Source of the DNA: Anatilimnocola aggregata
GTDB taxonomy: Bacteria; Planctomycetota; Planctomycetia; Pirellulales; Pirellulaceae
Assembly: GCF_007747655.1 (NCBI RefSeq)
Contig: NZ_CP036274.1
Coordinates: forward strand, 7,564,001 to 7,628,000
DNA length: 64,000 nt
Direction: 5' to 3'
The notes beneath the pieces were generated by a model, which was not told where the DNA came from, did not search any database, and saw only the letters and a list, made by a program, of their open reading frames with translations. Shown here piece after piece: positions 35,864-45,972 of the stretch; the stretch's first letter is position 1, and every line of letters starts with the position of its first letter. The translations under genes were made by a program, and so were the position numbers.

Positions 35864-38301
35864 AGTCTGTCCTGACAACTCTACTCTGCCTAACCGCACC
35901 ATTGCTCGCTGCGGGGCAATCGCCAAAGTTAGCAACCGTGCGTGTCGTGCCCGAGCAGATCAAACTGCTCGACGTGCGCCGGCCGCATTCGCTGCTCGTG
36001 CTTGGCACAACGGACGATGGATATACACTCGATCTTGGTTCGCAGGCTAAATTCAGTTCCGCGGACGAAAAGATTGCCCGCGTCGATGCTCAAGGCTGGG
36101 TTCACCCGGTCGCCAGCGGCAAGACCGAGATTCACGTGCAAACCGGCGAGCAGCGGTTTTTGGTAGCGGTCGAAGTCGATCTTCCCGCTGAACGTCGAGT
36201 CCTCAGTTTTCGGCACGAAGTGATGCCGGCCCTCTCGAAGGCCGGTTGCAACATGGGAGCCTGTCACGGCTATTCCCTGGGGAAAAACGGCTTCAAGCTC
36301 TCGCTCCGCGGTTCCGATCCCGACCAGGACTTTGCGGCCATCACGCGCGAGGTCTTCGGCCGCCGCGTGAACCCCGCCGTGCCAGAGGCGAGCATTCTCA
36401 TCAGCAAACCGCAGGGAGATGTGCCACACGAAGGGGGCGTCCGGTTCAAGAAGGGAAGCCTGGTCGCCAACACGTTGATCGATTGGGTGCGCGATGGCAC
36501 ACCCGGCGATATTAAGGACGAACGCCAAGTCGTACGAGTTACGCTCACCCCCGCGACCCTGGTGCTGCAGCCCCAGCAGCGACATCAACTGCAGCTTACG
36601 GCTGAGTACAGCGACGGCACTGTGCGCGATGTGACCAAGTGGGGCATATTCACCGCCAACAACACGCAGTTTGCAGAAGTGGGTGACGATGGCCTGGTGA
36701 CAGCTGGCGATGCTGGCGAAACGGCTATCGTCGCCCGGTTCGAGCGAACCTTCGCCGCCACTAGTATCATTGTGTTGCCTACTGGCAAGGACTTCACTCC
36801 TGTGCCGGTGCCTGAACAGAATCTGGTAGATCGCCCGGTCATTGAAAAACTGAATCGGCTAAAGATCACGCCGTCACCACTGGCCAGCGATGAAGAGTTT
36901 CTTCGCCGCGTCTATTTGGATTTGATCGGCATTCAACCCAAGCCGGACGAGATCCGGGCCTTCACCAGCAGCAGTGACCCAAACAAGCGGCTGCAAACCA
37001 TCGACGATCTGCTGCAGCGGCCCGAGTTCGTCGACCATTGGTCGCTGAAGTGGGGCGACCTGCTACAGAACTCGCGCAACAGCGTCAGCTCACCGTCGAT
37101 GTTCCTGTTTCGCGAGTTTATTCGCGGCGCAGTTGCCGAGAACATGCCCCTCGATCAATTCGCGAAGCACATCCTGACCGCTAAAGGTGGCGCGGCCGAC
37201 GATCCGGCCAGCGTGTATTTCGCGATCAGCAAAGATGCCAACGATACGGTCGAACGCTCGACTCAAGTCTTTTGCGGCGTGCGGATGCTCTGTGCCCGTT
37301 GCCATACGCACCCCATGGAAAACTGGACGCAGGGAGATTACTACGGGCTGGCCAGTTTCTTTAGCCAGGTGAATACGCGGGCCGATACTCGTTTGCCCGG
37401 GGTGCAGAATGCGAAGATCGTGCAGTTGAACCTGGCCGCTGGACTGGCAATGAATCCGCGCACCAACCGTCCGCAGCCACCACAATTTCTGGGTGGCTCG
37501 CCCGTTACGGTAACCACCGGTAACGACCGCCGCCTGCAATATGCCGACTGGCTTACTTCGCCGGATAACCCATTCTTTGCCCGCGGGCTGGTGAATCGGA
37601 TTTGGAGTTACTTCTTTCATCGCGGCATCATTGAGCCCGTCGATGATATTCGCAGCACCAACCCGCCCATCAATCCTGCTCTGCTCGAAGCGCTGACAAA
37701 GGATTTTGTCGCCCACAAGTTCGACGTTCGGCACTTAATGCGCACCATTGTGACGTCGCAGACTTATCAGCGGACGAGTTTGCCGTTGCCAACGAATCGG
37801 CACGATGAGCAGAACTTTTCGCACGCAATTCCCCGCCGCATCGCCGCTGAATCACTGCTCGATTGCCTCGTGCAAGCGACGGGTGTGCCAGAAGCCATCA
37901 GCGGAGCACCAGCTGGCTTTCGCGCGGCTCAGTTGCCCGACGCCAACGTTACCAGTCCATTCCTGAATCTGTTCGGCAAGCCACAGCGGATGGAAGCCTG
38001 TGAGTGCGAACGCGACAATCAATCGAACATGCTGCAGGCACTTCACTTTATCAATGGCGGCAGCATCCTTGGTAAAGCGCAAAATGGCAACGGTCGCCCT
38101 GCCACCATCGTCAAGCAAAAGCTGCCCGACGCGGAACAAGTGACCGAACTCTTCTTGTGGACATTGGCTCGGCAACCATCGCCTGACGAGCTGAAGCTCG
38201 GCGTCGATCATTTGCAAGCCTATGGCGATAAACGGGCTGAAGCGTTGCAGGATTTGATGTGGGCCTTACTCAACAGCAAAGACTTTTTGTTAGTGCACTA
38301 G
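35860..38301 (+). CDS. DUF1549/DUF1553 planctomycete cytochrome-type protein with Big_2 domains
   Basis: The product is 813 residues with a signal peptide (MKSVLTTLLCLTAPLLAAGQ). An Ig-like Big_2 domain (about 25-105) precedes a CNMGACHG motif (C130, C135, H136), then another Big_2-like segment (about 225-310), the DUF1549 region (about 325-535) with a canonical haem motif CARCH (C478, C481, H482), and the DUF1553 region (about 555-810) with QYADWLTSPDNPFFARGLVNRIW. The first motif has four residues between the cysteines (Cx4CH) rather than two. It starts inside the stop of the preceding gene. Family members are exported, often paired with DUF1501, and of unknown reaction; electron transfer during polymer breakdown has been suggested for such clusters. 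Confidence 0.94.
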   Translation: MKSVLTTLLCLTAPLLAAGQSPKLATVRVVPEQIKLLDVRRPHSLLVLGTTDDGYTLDLGSQAKFSSADEKIARVDAQGWVHPVASGKTEIHVQTGEQRFLVAVEVDLPAERRVLSFRHEVMPALSKAGCNMGACHGYSLGKNGFKLSLRGSDPDQDFAAITREVFGRRVNPAVPEASILISKPQGDVPHEGGVRFKKGSLVANTLIDWVRDGTPGDIKDERQVVRVTLTPATLVLQPQQRHQLQLTAEYSDGTVRDVTKWGIFTANNTQFAEVGDDGLVTAGDAGETAIVARFERTFAATSIIVLPTGKDFTPVPVPEQNLVDRPVIEKLNRLKITPSPLASDEEFLRRVYLDLIGIQPKPDEIRAFTSSSDPNKRLQTIDDLLQRPEFVDHWSLKWGDLLQNSRNSVSSPSMFLFREFIRGAVAENMPLDQFAKHILTAKGGAADDPASVYFAISKDANDTVERSTQVFCGVRMLCARCHTHPMENWTQGDYYGLASFFSQVNTRADTRLPGVQNAKIVQLNLAAGLAMNPRTNRPQPPQFLGGSPVTVTTGNDRRLQYADWLTSPDNPFFARGLVNRIWSYFFHRGIIEPVDDIRSTNPPINPALLEALTKDFVAHKFDVRHLMRTIVTSQTYQRTSLPLPTNRHDEQNFSHAIPRRIAAESLLDCLVQATGVPEAISGAPAGFRAAQLPDANVTSPFLNLFGKPQRMEACECERDNQSNMLQALHFINGGSILGKAQNGNGRPATIVKQKLPDAEQVTELFLWTLARQPSPDELKLGVDHLQAYGDKRAEALQDLMWALLNSKDFLLVH

Positions 38302-38305
38302 GAGT

Positions 38306-38331
38306 AGTGTGGGCGTTAGACCACACTTTTT
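38306..38331 (+). terminator. Hairpin with T-run between cytochrome genes
   Basis: AGTGTGG at 38306-38312 and CCACACT at 38321-38327 are separated by 8 bases and followed by a run of T. It is 5 bases after the stop of the DUF1549 gene and 16 bases before the next start, so it may attenuate expression of the downstream gene. The core resembles the GTGGGC-TTTAG-GCCCAC repeat at 45922. Confidence 0.55.
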
Positions 38332-38346
38332 CCGGAGACCTCTTCC

Positions 38347-41300
38347 ATGCGGACTGCAGTTTTCATTGCGACCCTGTTGCTTATCGGCAGCATCTCCCGT
38401 GCCCAGGACAAAGAGCCTCTCTTCACGCAGGAGCTCGACGTCAATCCGCCGCCGATCAAGACCGACAAAGAAGTGAACTACAACTATGACATTGTCTATG
38501 TCCGGGCTCAGCGCGCCGGCGACGACAAGCACAAGCGGTTTTACACCGACTTCTCCCAGCCTGTGACGATGGAGCCTGGTGCCGACCTGATGCTGCTGCA
38601 TCCCGACGGTTCGGAAGAACTACTGGTCGCAGGGGGCAGCGGTTCGATCACCGATCCGGTTGTCTCGTTCGATGCGCAGTGGTGCTATTACGTCCACCTC
38701 TACAACCTGGAGGGACGCTCGCAATGGTCGCCGCCCAAGCAAGGTGCGGACATCTTTAAGATTCATCTCGCCTCGCGCAAGATCGTCAGGCTCACGAATC
38801 AGCAGTTCGCGCCCAATACCGGCGCAGCCAATTGGACCAGCACCTATCGGGCCGAAAGCCAGAATGGCGAACGGAAAACGCACTATGACTACGGCGTGTT
38901 CAACATGGGGCCGCATCCGTTGCCGGGCGGCAAGATTGTCTTCACCAGCAATCGCGAAGGCTTCGAACCAAGCAAAGGCTATCCTTCGATAGCCTTGCAA
39001 CTGTTCGTGATGGACGACAGCGACGTCGATGTCTCGCCGCAGGAACAATATCCCGCCAACATCGAAAAGATTGGCCACCTGAACATTGCGGGCGCTTTGC
39101 ACCCCGTTACGCTTGCCGACGGAAGAATCATGTTCAGTTCGCTGGAGTCGCAAGGGATCCGCAGCCAAATTTCGTGGGGCATTTGGACGATGCACCCCGA
39201 TGGCACCAATTGGAATCCGCTCGTCAGCGCGTTCGATCCCGGCGGCGCGTCGAACGGCTTTCATTTTCAAACCCAACTCAGCGATCGCTCGATCATCATC
39301 GAAGAGTACTACAACCAAAACAACAGCGGTTTCGGGGCTTATCTCAAGCTGCCGCCGTCACCGCCCAAAGGCTATGCCGCGTTTGGTCCCGCCTCGATGA
39401 ACGACCCACGCAATCCCCCGCTGCGGTTCGGTCGGCACGACAACGGCAAGGGCAAATACTATCGACTTCCCTTTCTTCCCACCGGCGCAGTTTCGTTCAC
39501 TCCCTTTGCGCTCAACAACGAAGGGCCTGCTGATCCGTCCATCTTGAAAGATAAAAGCTCGCCCAAGGTCGGCAAGTTCACGCATCCATCGGGAGCGCCG
39601 GAGAATCACCTGCTCACCATTTGGTCGCCGGGACCAGCCAATCATCAATACACCTACCTGCCGCAGATCGATGGTGGCATCTACCTGATTAAAGACGGCA
39701 AAGTGGTGGAAGAGCCCGGGCAGATGAGGCTGATTAAGAACGACCCCAAGTACAACGAAAGCTGGCCGCGGGCTGTTGTGCCCTATGGCCGCGTGTATGG
39801 AATCACCGAACCAAAACAACTCCCGCGACTCGCCAATGACGGCAGCAAATCGAAACTGCTTCCCGCAGGAACTCCCTTCGGCCTGATCGGTACTTCCAGC
39901 ATGCTCAAGCGTGAGAGCTATCCGAATGCCTCGGTGCCTGAAGGAAAGGTCACATCGACTTTTGGCGGCAATAACAAAGATCCTTGGCGCGGGCTGGATG
40001 CTTTCACAAGCCATGGCAATGGGATGCCTCTGAATTGGCACAACCAGGGTGCCGAAGCGGGCCTGTACGAGAACGAAGAGGTTCACGCCGTGCGCATTCT
40101 GGCGATGGAGCCAACCACTCATCGCAACCGCGGCGAGAAATCGGGCAGGCTCTTCTTCAGCCATGCGATGGAACGGCTGCGAATTCTCGGCGAGTTACCG
40201 GTTCGTAAGTTCGCGGCGAAAGGCGACCAGCCTCTCGATCCGGACGGACTGCCCGATACCAGTTTTCTGGCCAAGATTCCCGCCGATCTGGCGTTCACCT
40301 TTCAAACGCTCGATCGCAACGGCCTGGTGCTCAATGCAGCGCAGACCTGGCATCAACTGCGGCCCGGCGAAGTGCGGCACGATTGCGGCGGCTGCCACGC
40401 CCACAGCCAGCAGCCTACTGATTTCAATCTGACCGCAGCCGCAAAGGCTGATTATCAAGTGTTCGATCTCACCGAGCGGAAGACTCCGCTGCTGACCGAC
40501 AAGAGCCGGGACGAATCGAAACGGCAATGGGACGTTGAGGATCAAACCGGGCTGCGTTATTCAAATGCAGAAATCACGAGCGTCGAATATCACCGCGATA
40601 TCAAACCGATCCTGGCCCGCAGTTGCGTCGCCTGTCACACCAAGGAAGCCAAAGAGCCCGCCGGCAATTTGGTGCTCGACGATGACGAGCCGATCTCGTT
40701 CGAACAGCACGGCAAGTTCCCGGGCACGTACTACCGGTTGGCCGTCGACGAGCGGGCCAAATTCGGCCACAAGCCCATTGGTTACGATTCGTGGGGTTAT
40801 CCGAATGCTTCGCGCTACGTGCGCAAGCTGCAATCGCACCGCAGCCTGCTCGTGTGGAAAATCTTCGGCCAGCGCTTGGACGGTTTCAGCAACGACGATC
40901 ATCCCTCGGAGACCAAGCCGGGTTCGGGCGAGCTGCAACTTAAGGGTGAGCCTGTAGAGACGGCCAAATACCGCGCAAAATGGGATATCGACTTCACCGG
41001 CAGCAGCATGCCACCGCCGGAAGCCGTTGCCGCAGGTAAGGTGAAACCACTTTCGGACGAAGACAAACGGACGCTGGTCCGCTGGATCGACCTGGGCTGC
41101 CCCCTCGACCGCGACTACGACCCGGCTCATCCCGACCAGCGCGGCCTGGGCTGGATGCTCGACGATCAGCGCCCGATGCTTACACTCACAACACCGGTCG
41201 CTGGCGAAAACGCCAAGCTCGAGCAGATTTCGCTCGGTGCGTTCGACTCCTATACCGGGCTGGATGCCGCGAGTTTGAGCATCGTCGCCGATGTGCCCCT

Positions 41301-41478
41301 CGCGGGTGTCGCAGCCGGTGAGAACCTGGCGGACAAGTTCCGCGAAACTTCACCCGGTGTACGAGTCTGGAAGCTGCCGCAGCCCATTACCGACCTGCCG
41401 GCAGCGAAGTTGACGGTTTCCATTCGTGATAAACAGGGGAACACCACTCAAATCGTGCGACGGTTTTCGGTGAAGTAG
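38347..41478 (+). CDS. Exported dihaem protein resembling hydrazine synthase alpha subunit (HzsA-like)
   Basis: The product is 1043 residues with a signal peptide (MRTAVFIATLLLIGSISRAQ). The N-terminal 550 residues look like a beta-propeller with repeated WD/TolB-like strands (GADLMLLHPDGSEELL, GGKIVFTSNREGF, LADGRIMFSSLESQG). The middle has PWRGLDAFTSHGNGMP and WPRAVVPYGRVYGITEP. Two c-type haem motifs follow: CGGCH (C680, C683, H684) and CVACH (C760, C763, H764), then a C-terminal MPPPEAV metal-site-like segment. This order of propeller plus a middle domain and haem sites is that of the hydrazine synthase alpha family, which also occurs in planctomycetes that do not carry out anammox. No beta/gamma subunits are in the window, so hydrazine synthesis is not implied. 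A SD-like GGAG precedes the start. Confidence 0.8.
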   Translation: MRTAVFIATLLLIGSISRAQDKEPLFTQELDVNPPPIKTDKEVNYNYDIVYVRAQRAGDDKHKRFYTDFSQPVTMEPGADLMLLHPDGSEELLVAGGSGSITDPVVSFDAQWCYYVHLYNLEGRSQWSPPKQGADIFKIHLASRKIVRLTNQQFAPNTGAANWTSTYRAESQNGERKTHYDYGVFNMGPHPLPGGKIVFTSNREGFEPSKGYPSIALQLFVMDDSDVDVSPQEQYPANIEKIGHLNIAGALHPVTLADGRIMFSSLESQGIRSQISWGIWTMHPDGTNWNPLVSAFDPGGASNGFHFQTQLSDRSIIIEEYYNQNNSGFGAYLKLPPSPPKGYAAFGPASMNDPRNPPLRFGRHDNGKGKYYRLPFLPTGAVSFTPFALNNEGPADPSILKDKSSPKVGKFTHPSGAPENHLLTIWSPGPANHQYTYLPQIDGGIYLIKDGKVVEEPGQMRLIKNDPKYNESWPRAVVPYGRVYGITEPKQLPRLANDGSKSKLLPAGTPFGLIGTSSMLKRESYPNASVPEGKVTSTFGGNNKDPWRGLDAFTSHGNGMPLNWHNQGAEAGLYENEEVHAVRILAMEPTTHRNRGEKSGRLFFSHAMERLRILGELPVRKFAAKGDQPLDPDGLPDTSFLAKIPADLAFTFQTLDRNGLVLNAAQTWHQLRPGEVRHDCGGCHAHSQQPTDFNLTAAAKADYQVFDLTERKTPLLTDKSRDESKRQWDVEDQTGLRYSNAEITSVEYHRDIKPILARSCVACHTKEAKEPAGNLVLDDDEPISFEQHGKFPGTYYRLAVDERAKFGHKPIGYDSWGYPNASRYVRKLQSHRSLLVWKIFGQRLDGFSNDDHPSETKPGSGELQLKGEPVETAKYRAKWDIDFTGSSMPPPEAVAAGKVKPLSDEDKRTLVRWIDLGCPLDRDYDPAHPDQRGLGWMLDDQRPMLTLTTPVAGENAKLEQISLGAFDSYTGLDAASLSIVADVPLAGVAAGENLADKFRETSPGVRVWKLPQPITDLPAAKLTVSIRDKQGNTTQIVRRFSVK

Positions 41479-41773
41479 CAATTCCGCGACCTGCGTAGCG
41501 AGCGAAAGAAGCTTGTTCAACGTACGGCCCCGCACCCCAACCCTTTCCTCGTGCGTACACGTGGAGAGAGAGTTAATGCGCGAGACCTCTGTCCTCTGCC
41601 CCCCGTCTCCCGCCCCGGTGGCATCCCCGTAATTTTCCCAGCCGGCAGAATCTGTCTCTTGTCGCAGTCGGACCAGGGTGGTAGGCTTCTAGTGTGGGTT
41701 AGAGCGGCGGCGCAGTTTATCACGTACGGAACAACTGCAGTTTCACTGCCTCCCTGAATGGTCGGATTGAGTC

Positions 41774-42238
41774 GTGGATTTTCAACTCCATCTTGAGACC
41801 GATACGGTCGAGCAAGCCTCGCCTTCGCCGGCAGTATGTGCTGCGCCGGAAGAAAGCATTCGCAACGTCCTTCGCCTGCTGCGTGAGGCCCAAACCGGGG
41901 CCGCGATGGTTTGCCGGGACGAAAAGTTGCTGGGCCTCTGCACCGAACGCGACTTGGTTCGTTACTTGGCGTCGGAAGGTAACTTAGGTGCCAGCGTCAG
42001 TACGATCATGGTACGCGACCCAGTGGCCTTGCAGCCACAGGATTCGCTAGCGACAGCAATCACTTTGATGGCAGGCCGCGGTTTTCGCCAATTGCCAGTC
42101 GTGGATGCGGCAGGCCGCATTTTGGGCGTCCTCAACGCAACGGGGATTCTGCACTATCTGGTGCAGCACTTCCCCAAGGTGGTTTATACGCTCCCACCCG
42201 CACCACACCACAAGACGTCGGAGCGGGAAGGGGCTTAA
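41774..42238 (+). CDS. Two-CBS-domain protein upstream of the ferredoxin oxidoreductase genes
   Basis: The product is 154 residues, starting at a GTG (41774). It contains two CBS domains (about 20-72 and 82-135; LLGLCTERDLVRYL and ILGVLNATGILHYL are the domain ends) with no other fused domain. Such stand-alone pairs bind adenine nucleotides and modulate partner enzymes. It lies 148 bases before korA on the same strand, and a second CBS protein lies after korB. Its job may be to tune the oxidoreductase by energy state; this is inference from position. Confidence 0.85.
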   Translation: MDFQLHLETDTVEQASPSPAVCAAPEESIRNVLRLLREAQTGAAMVCRDEKLLGLCTERDLVRYLASEGNLGASVSTIMVRDPVALQPQDSLATAITLMAGRGFRQLPVVDAAGRILGVLNATGILHYLVQHFPKVVYTLPPAPHHKTSEREGA

Positions 42239-42386
42239 ATGGCCTATTCCGCTCAGTCTCTTCCCACCTTAGTCCGAGAGCAAAACGGCCGATATTAATT
42301 CGATCTTCTGTGCTGAATAAACTGCCTGAGATCGCTCACCTAACAATTTTTTGACGAGTATTTCGAGAAGGGGCTAATTGCCAGCC

Positions 42387-44267
42387 ATGTCTACCACGAT
42401 CGAGCCAGTAGTGCAGTCGCACAAGCAAACGACCAAGATTCCTAGCGCCACTATCCGCTTTGCCGGTGACTCCGGTGACGGTATGCAGATCACGGGCGAC
42501 CAGTTCACCCGCACCACGGCCCTGCTTGGCAACGACATCGCCACGTTTCCCGACTATCCGGCCGAAATCCGTGCTCCTAAGGGGACGCTGGCCGGTGTTA
42601 GCGCCTTCCAAGTTCACTTTTCGAGCGAAGACATCTTCACACCTGGCGATCAACTCGACGCGCTGGTGGTGATGAACCCAGCCGCGCTCAAGACCAACCT
42701 CAGCGACTTGCGCAAGGGCGGTATTCTCATCTGCAACTCCGATGGCTTCGAGAAGAAAGATCTCGAATTGGCCGGCGAGACGGAGAATCCGCTCAACTCG
42801 CAAGTGCTGGAAGACCAGTACCAGTTGTTCAAAGTGCCGATGAACAAGATCGTCGAAATCGCACTCAAGGAGCTGAAGGCTGCGGGGATGTCGACGAAAG
42901 AAATCGACCGCTGCAAAAACTTCTTCGCGCTGGGCCTCGTGTATTGGCTTTACGGCCGCGATATGGACGCCACGATTCGCTTCTTGCAAGCGAAGTTCGG
43001 GAACAAGCCGCAGATCATCGAAGCCAACACCAAGGCACTCCAGGCAGGCTGGAACTACGGCGAAACGACCGACGCCTTCGTCAGCAATTATAAGATCGAT
43101 CCCGCTCACTTGCCCCCTGGCAAGTACCGCGATATCAACGGTAATCAGGCCATGGCCTGGGGCCTGATGACTGCCGCCAAACTGAGCGACAAAGAGCTGT
43201 TTCTCGGCTCCTATCCGATCACTCCCGCCAGCGATATTTTGCACGAACTGGCCAAGTTCAAGAACATGGGCGTGCGGACCTTCCAGGCCGAAGATGAAAT
43301 CGCCGCTATCACGTCGGCCATCGGTGCTGCCTACGGCGGTGCCATGGCCATCACCACTTCCAGCGGGCCGGGTATTGCCCTCAAGGGCGAAGCCATTGGC
43401 CTGGCTGTGATGCTGGAGATTCCACTGCTGATCATCAATATCCAGCGCGGTGGTCCAAGCACCGGGCTCCCTACCAAAACCGAACAAGCGGACTTGTTCC
43501 AAGCGATCGTAGGTCGCAACGGCGAATGCCCGCTGCCAGTGATCGCCGCCCGCGGCCCGGGCGACTGTTTTTATGTCGCTCAAGAAGCCTGGCGAATTTC
43601 AACTCGCTTCATGTGCCCCGTGATGATCCTTTCGGACGGCTACATCGCCAACGGCAGTGAGCCCTGGCTGATTCCCTCGATGAAGGATCTGAGAAAAATT
43701 CCTGTCACACATGCTCCCGAGCAAATCGATGGCAGCAAGTTCCTGCCCTACAAGCGAGACGAATATCTTTCGCGTCCCTGGGCAATTCCTGGCACTAAGG
43801 GCTTGATGCACCGCATCGGTGGTCTCGAAAAGCAGGACGTGACGGGCAACGTCAACTACGAGCCCGACAATCACCAGCACATGACGAACACCCGTGCTCA
43901 AAAGGTGGAAAACGTCGCCCTTGAGATTGGGCCACAGGAAGTCGAAGGGCCAGAATCCGGCGACGTGCTCGTCCTTAGCTGGGGTGGCACATATGGCGCT
44001 TGCCGGACAGCAGTTGAAGCTTGCCAAGGCCAAGGCCTGAAGGTGGCTCATGCGCACCTCCGCTGGCTGAATCCCTTCCCCAGTAACCTGGGTGATGTGC
44101 TGAAGAACTACAAAAAAGTGCTGATCCCCGAACTCAACATGGGTCAACTCCGGACGTTCATTCGCTCGAAGTATCTGGTCGACGCCATCGGCTTCAATAA
44201 GGTGAAGGGGCGTCCCTTCGCCATCGCTGAACTGATTGCCGAGATCAAGCGGGTACTGCCCAAGTAA
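42387..44267 (+). CDS. korA: 2-oxoacid:ferredoxin oxidoreductase, fused gamma/alpha subunit (KorA type)
   Basis: Oxidatively decarboxylates a 2-oxoacid (probably 2-oxoglutarate) to the acyl-CoA, reducing ferredoxin. The product is 626 residues from ATG 42387; a TTG at 42378 sits closer to an AAGGGG ribosome site and is an alternative start. Residues about 20-200 are the gamma domain (FAGDSGDGMQITG), followed by the pyrimidine-binding alpha domain (GSYPITPASDILHEL, FQAEDEIAAITSAIGAAYGG, TSSGPGIALKGEAIGLAV) and a C-terminal beta-alpha-beta domain (VLSWGGTYGACRTA). The gamma/alpha fusion is usual for KorA in bacteria without a separate gamma subunit. The beta subunit is 69 bases downstream. Confidence 0.92.
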   Translation: MSTTIEPVVQSHKQTTKIPSATIRFAGDSGDGMQITGDQFTRTTALLGNDIATFPDYPAEIRAPKGTLAGVSAFQVHFSSEDIFTPGDQLDALVVMNPAALKTNLSDLRKGGILICNSDGFEKKDLELAGETENPLNSQVLEDQYQLFKVPMNKIVEIALKELKAAGMSTKEIDRCKNFFALGLVYWLYGRDMDATIRFLQAKFGNKPQIIEANTKALQAGWNYGETTDAFVSNYKIDPAHLPPGKYRDINGNQAMAWGLMTAAKLSDKELFLGSYPITPASDILHELAKFKNMGVRTFQAEDEIAAITSAIGAAYGGAMAITTSSGPGIALKGEAIGLAVMLEIPLLIINIQRGGPSTGLPTKTEQADLFQAIVGRNGECPLPVIAARGPGDCFYVAQEAWRISTRFMCPVMILSDGYIANGSEPWLIPSMKDLRKIPVTHAPEQIDGSKFLPYKRDEYLSRPWAIPGTKGLMHRIGGLEKQDVTGNVNYEPDNHQHMTNTRAQKVENVALEIGPQEVEGPESGDVLVLSWGGTYGACRTAVEACQGQGLKVAHAHLRWLNPFPSNLGDVLKNYKKVLIPELNMGQLRTFIRSKYLVDAIGFNKVKGRPFAIAELIAEIKRVLPK

Positions 44268-44336
44268 TTGCTGCTGACTCACTAAACCAAATCACACGAC
44301 CGCTCAAACTCAAATGTTTCGGATGAAATAGCTGCT

Positions 44337-45356
<1,020 letters not shown>

Positions 45357-45397
45357 GTTTGGCACCATTGGTAAGGCAACTACAGGGTCTCTCCCGC

Positions 45398-45910
45398 ATG
45401 GAATGTCCTTACTGCGATCACCCGGTCATTGAAGGGGCCGACCACTGCGACGAATGTGGTCTTCCCCTGGACGATACCTCGTTACCGGAACCAGCCAACG
45501 CGGTCGAGTTGGCCTTGCTCACCGACCGCGTGTCGCTGTTCGAGGGACGACGACCGCTCCTCATATCTCCTTCGCTGCCCGTTCGCGAAGCGATTCGCTT
45601 GCTCGCCCTGAACAACATCGGCTGCATGCTGGTGGTCGAGAAGGGAGAGCTAGTGGGCATCTTCACCGAACGAGACGTCCTGCTCAAAGTGGGCGAAGAC
45701 CTGGCCACCAGCGGCGAGAAACCCGTGAGCCAGTTCATGACGGCCAACGTGCAATCGCTACCCGTCACCGCCAAAGTTGCGTTCGCACTCCACCGCATGG
45801 ACCTCGGCGGCTATCGCCATGTTCCGATTGTCAACGAGCATGGCCGACCCGTCGGCATCTTCAGCTTGCGCGAAATGCTGCGTTATCTCACACGCACCCT
45901 GGCCGAATAG
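45398..45910 (+). CDS. Zinc-ribbon plus two-CBS-domain protein downstream of korB
   Basis: The product is 170 residues from the ATG at 45398; the longer frame begins inside korB and adds nothing recognisable. An N-terminal treble-clef/zinc ribbon (MECPYCDHPVIEGADHCDECG, four cysteines) is followed by two CBS domains (about 50-107 and 115-168; LVGIFTERDVLLKV and PVGIFSLREMLRYL at the domain ends). It pairs by position with the other CBS gene at 41774. Likely cytoplasmic regulator binding adenine nucleotides; the zinc ribbon may mediate protein contacts. Confidence 0.85.
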   Translation: MECPYCDHPVIEGADHCDECGLPLDDTSLPEPANAVELALLTDRVSLFEGRRPLLISPSLPVREAIRLLALNNIGCMLVVEKGELVGIFTERDVLLKVGEDLATSGEKPVSQFMTANVQSLPVTAKVAFALHRMDLGGYRHVPIVNEHGRPVGIFSLREMLRYLTRTLAE

Positions 45911-45918
45911 TTCCTGAG

Positions 45919-45950
45919 TAGCGTGGGCTTTAGCCCGCGTTGCTTTTGTT
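45919..45950 (+). terminator. Palindromic repeat after the korAB cluster, possible terminator
   Basis: CGTGGGC at 45922-45928, loop TTTA, GCCCGCG at 45933-45939 (one wobble), followed by a T-rich stretch (TTGCTTTTGTT). It lies 12 bases after the stop of the CBS gene and between convergent genes. The TTTAG-centred palindrome is a REP-like type seen again near 38306. Confidence 0.6.
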
Positions 45951-45972
45951 GGCGGTCGATGTGGTGGTTGCC

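Noticed and set aside
38347-41478. Evidence of anammox metabolism from the HzsA-like protein
   Set aside because: Only the alpha-like subunit is seen; propeller plus haem architecture also occurs in planctomycetes without anammox and no other hydrazine synthase or dehydrogenase gene is here.
42336-43583. 415-residue frame antisense to korA
   Set aside because: The sense frame has unmistakable oxidoreductase motifs; the antisense one is Gly/Arg/His-rich without family resemblance.
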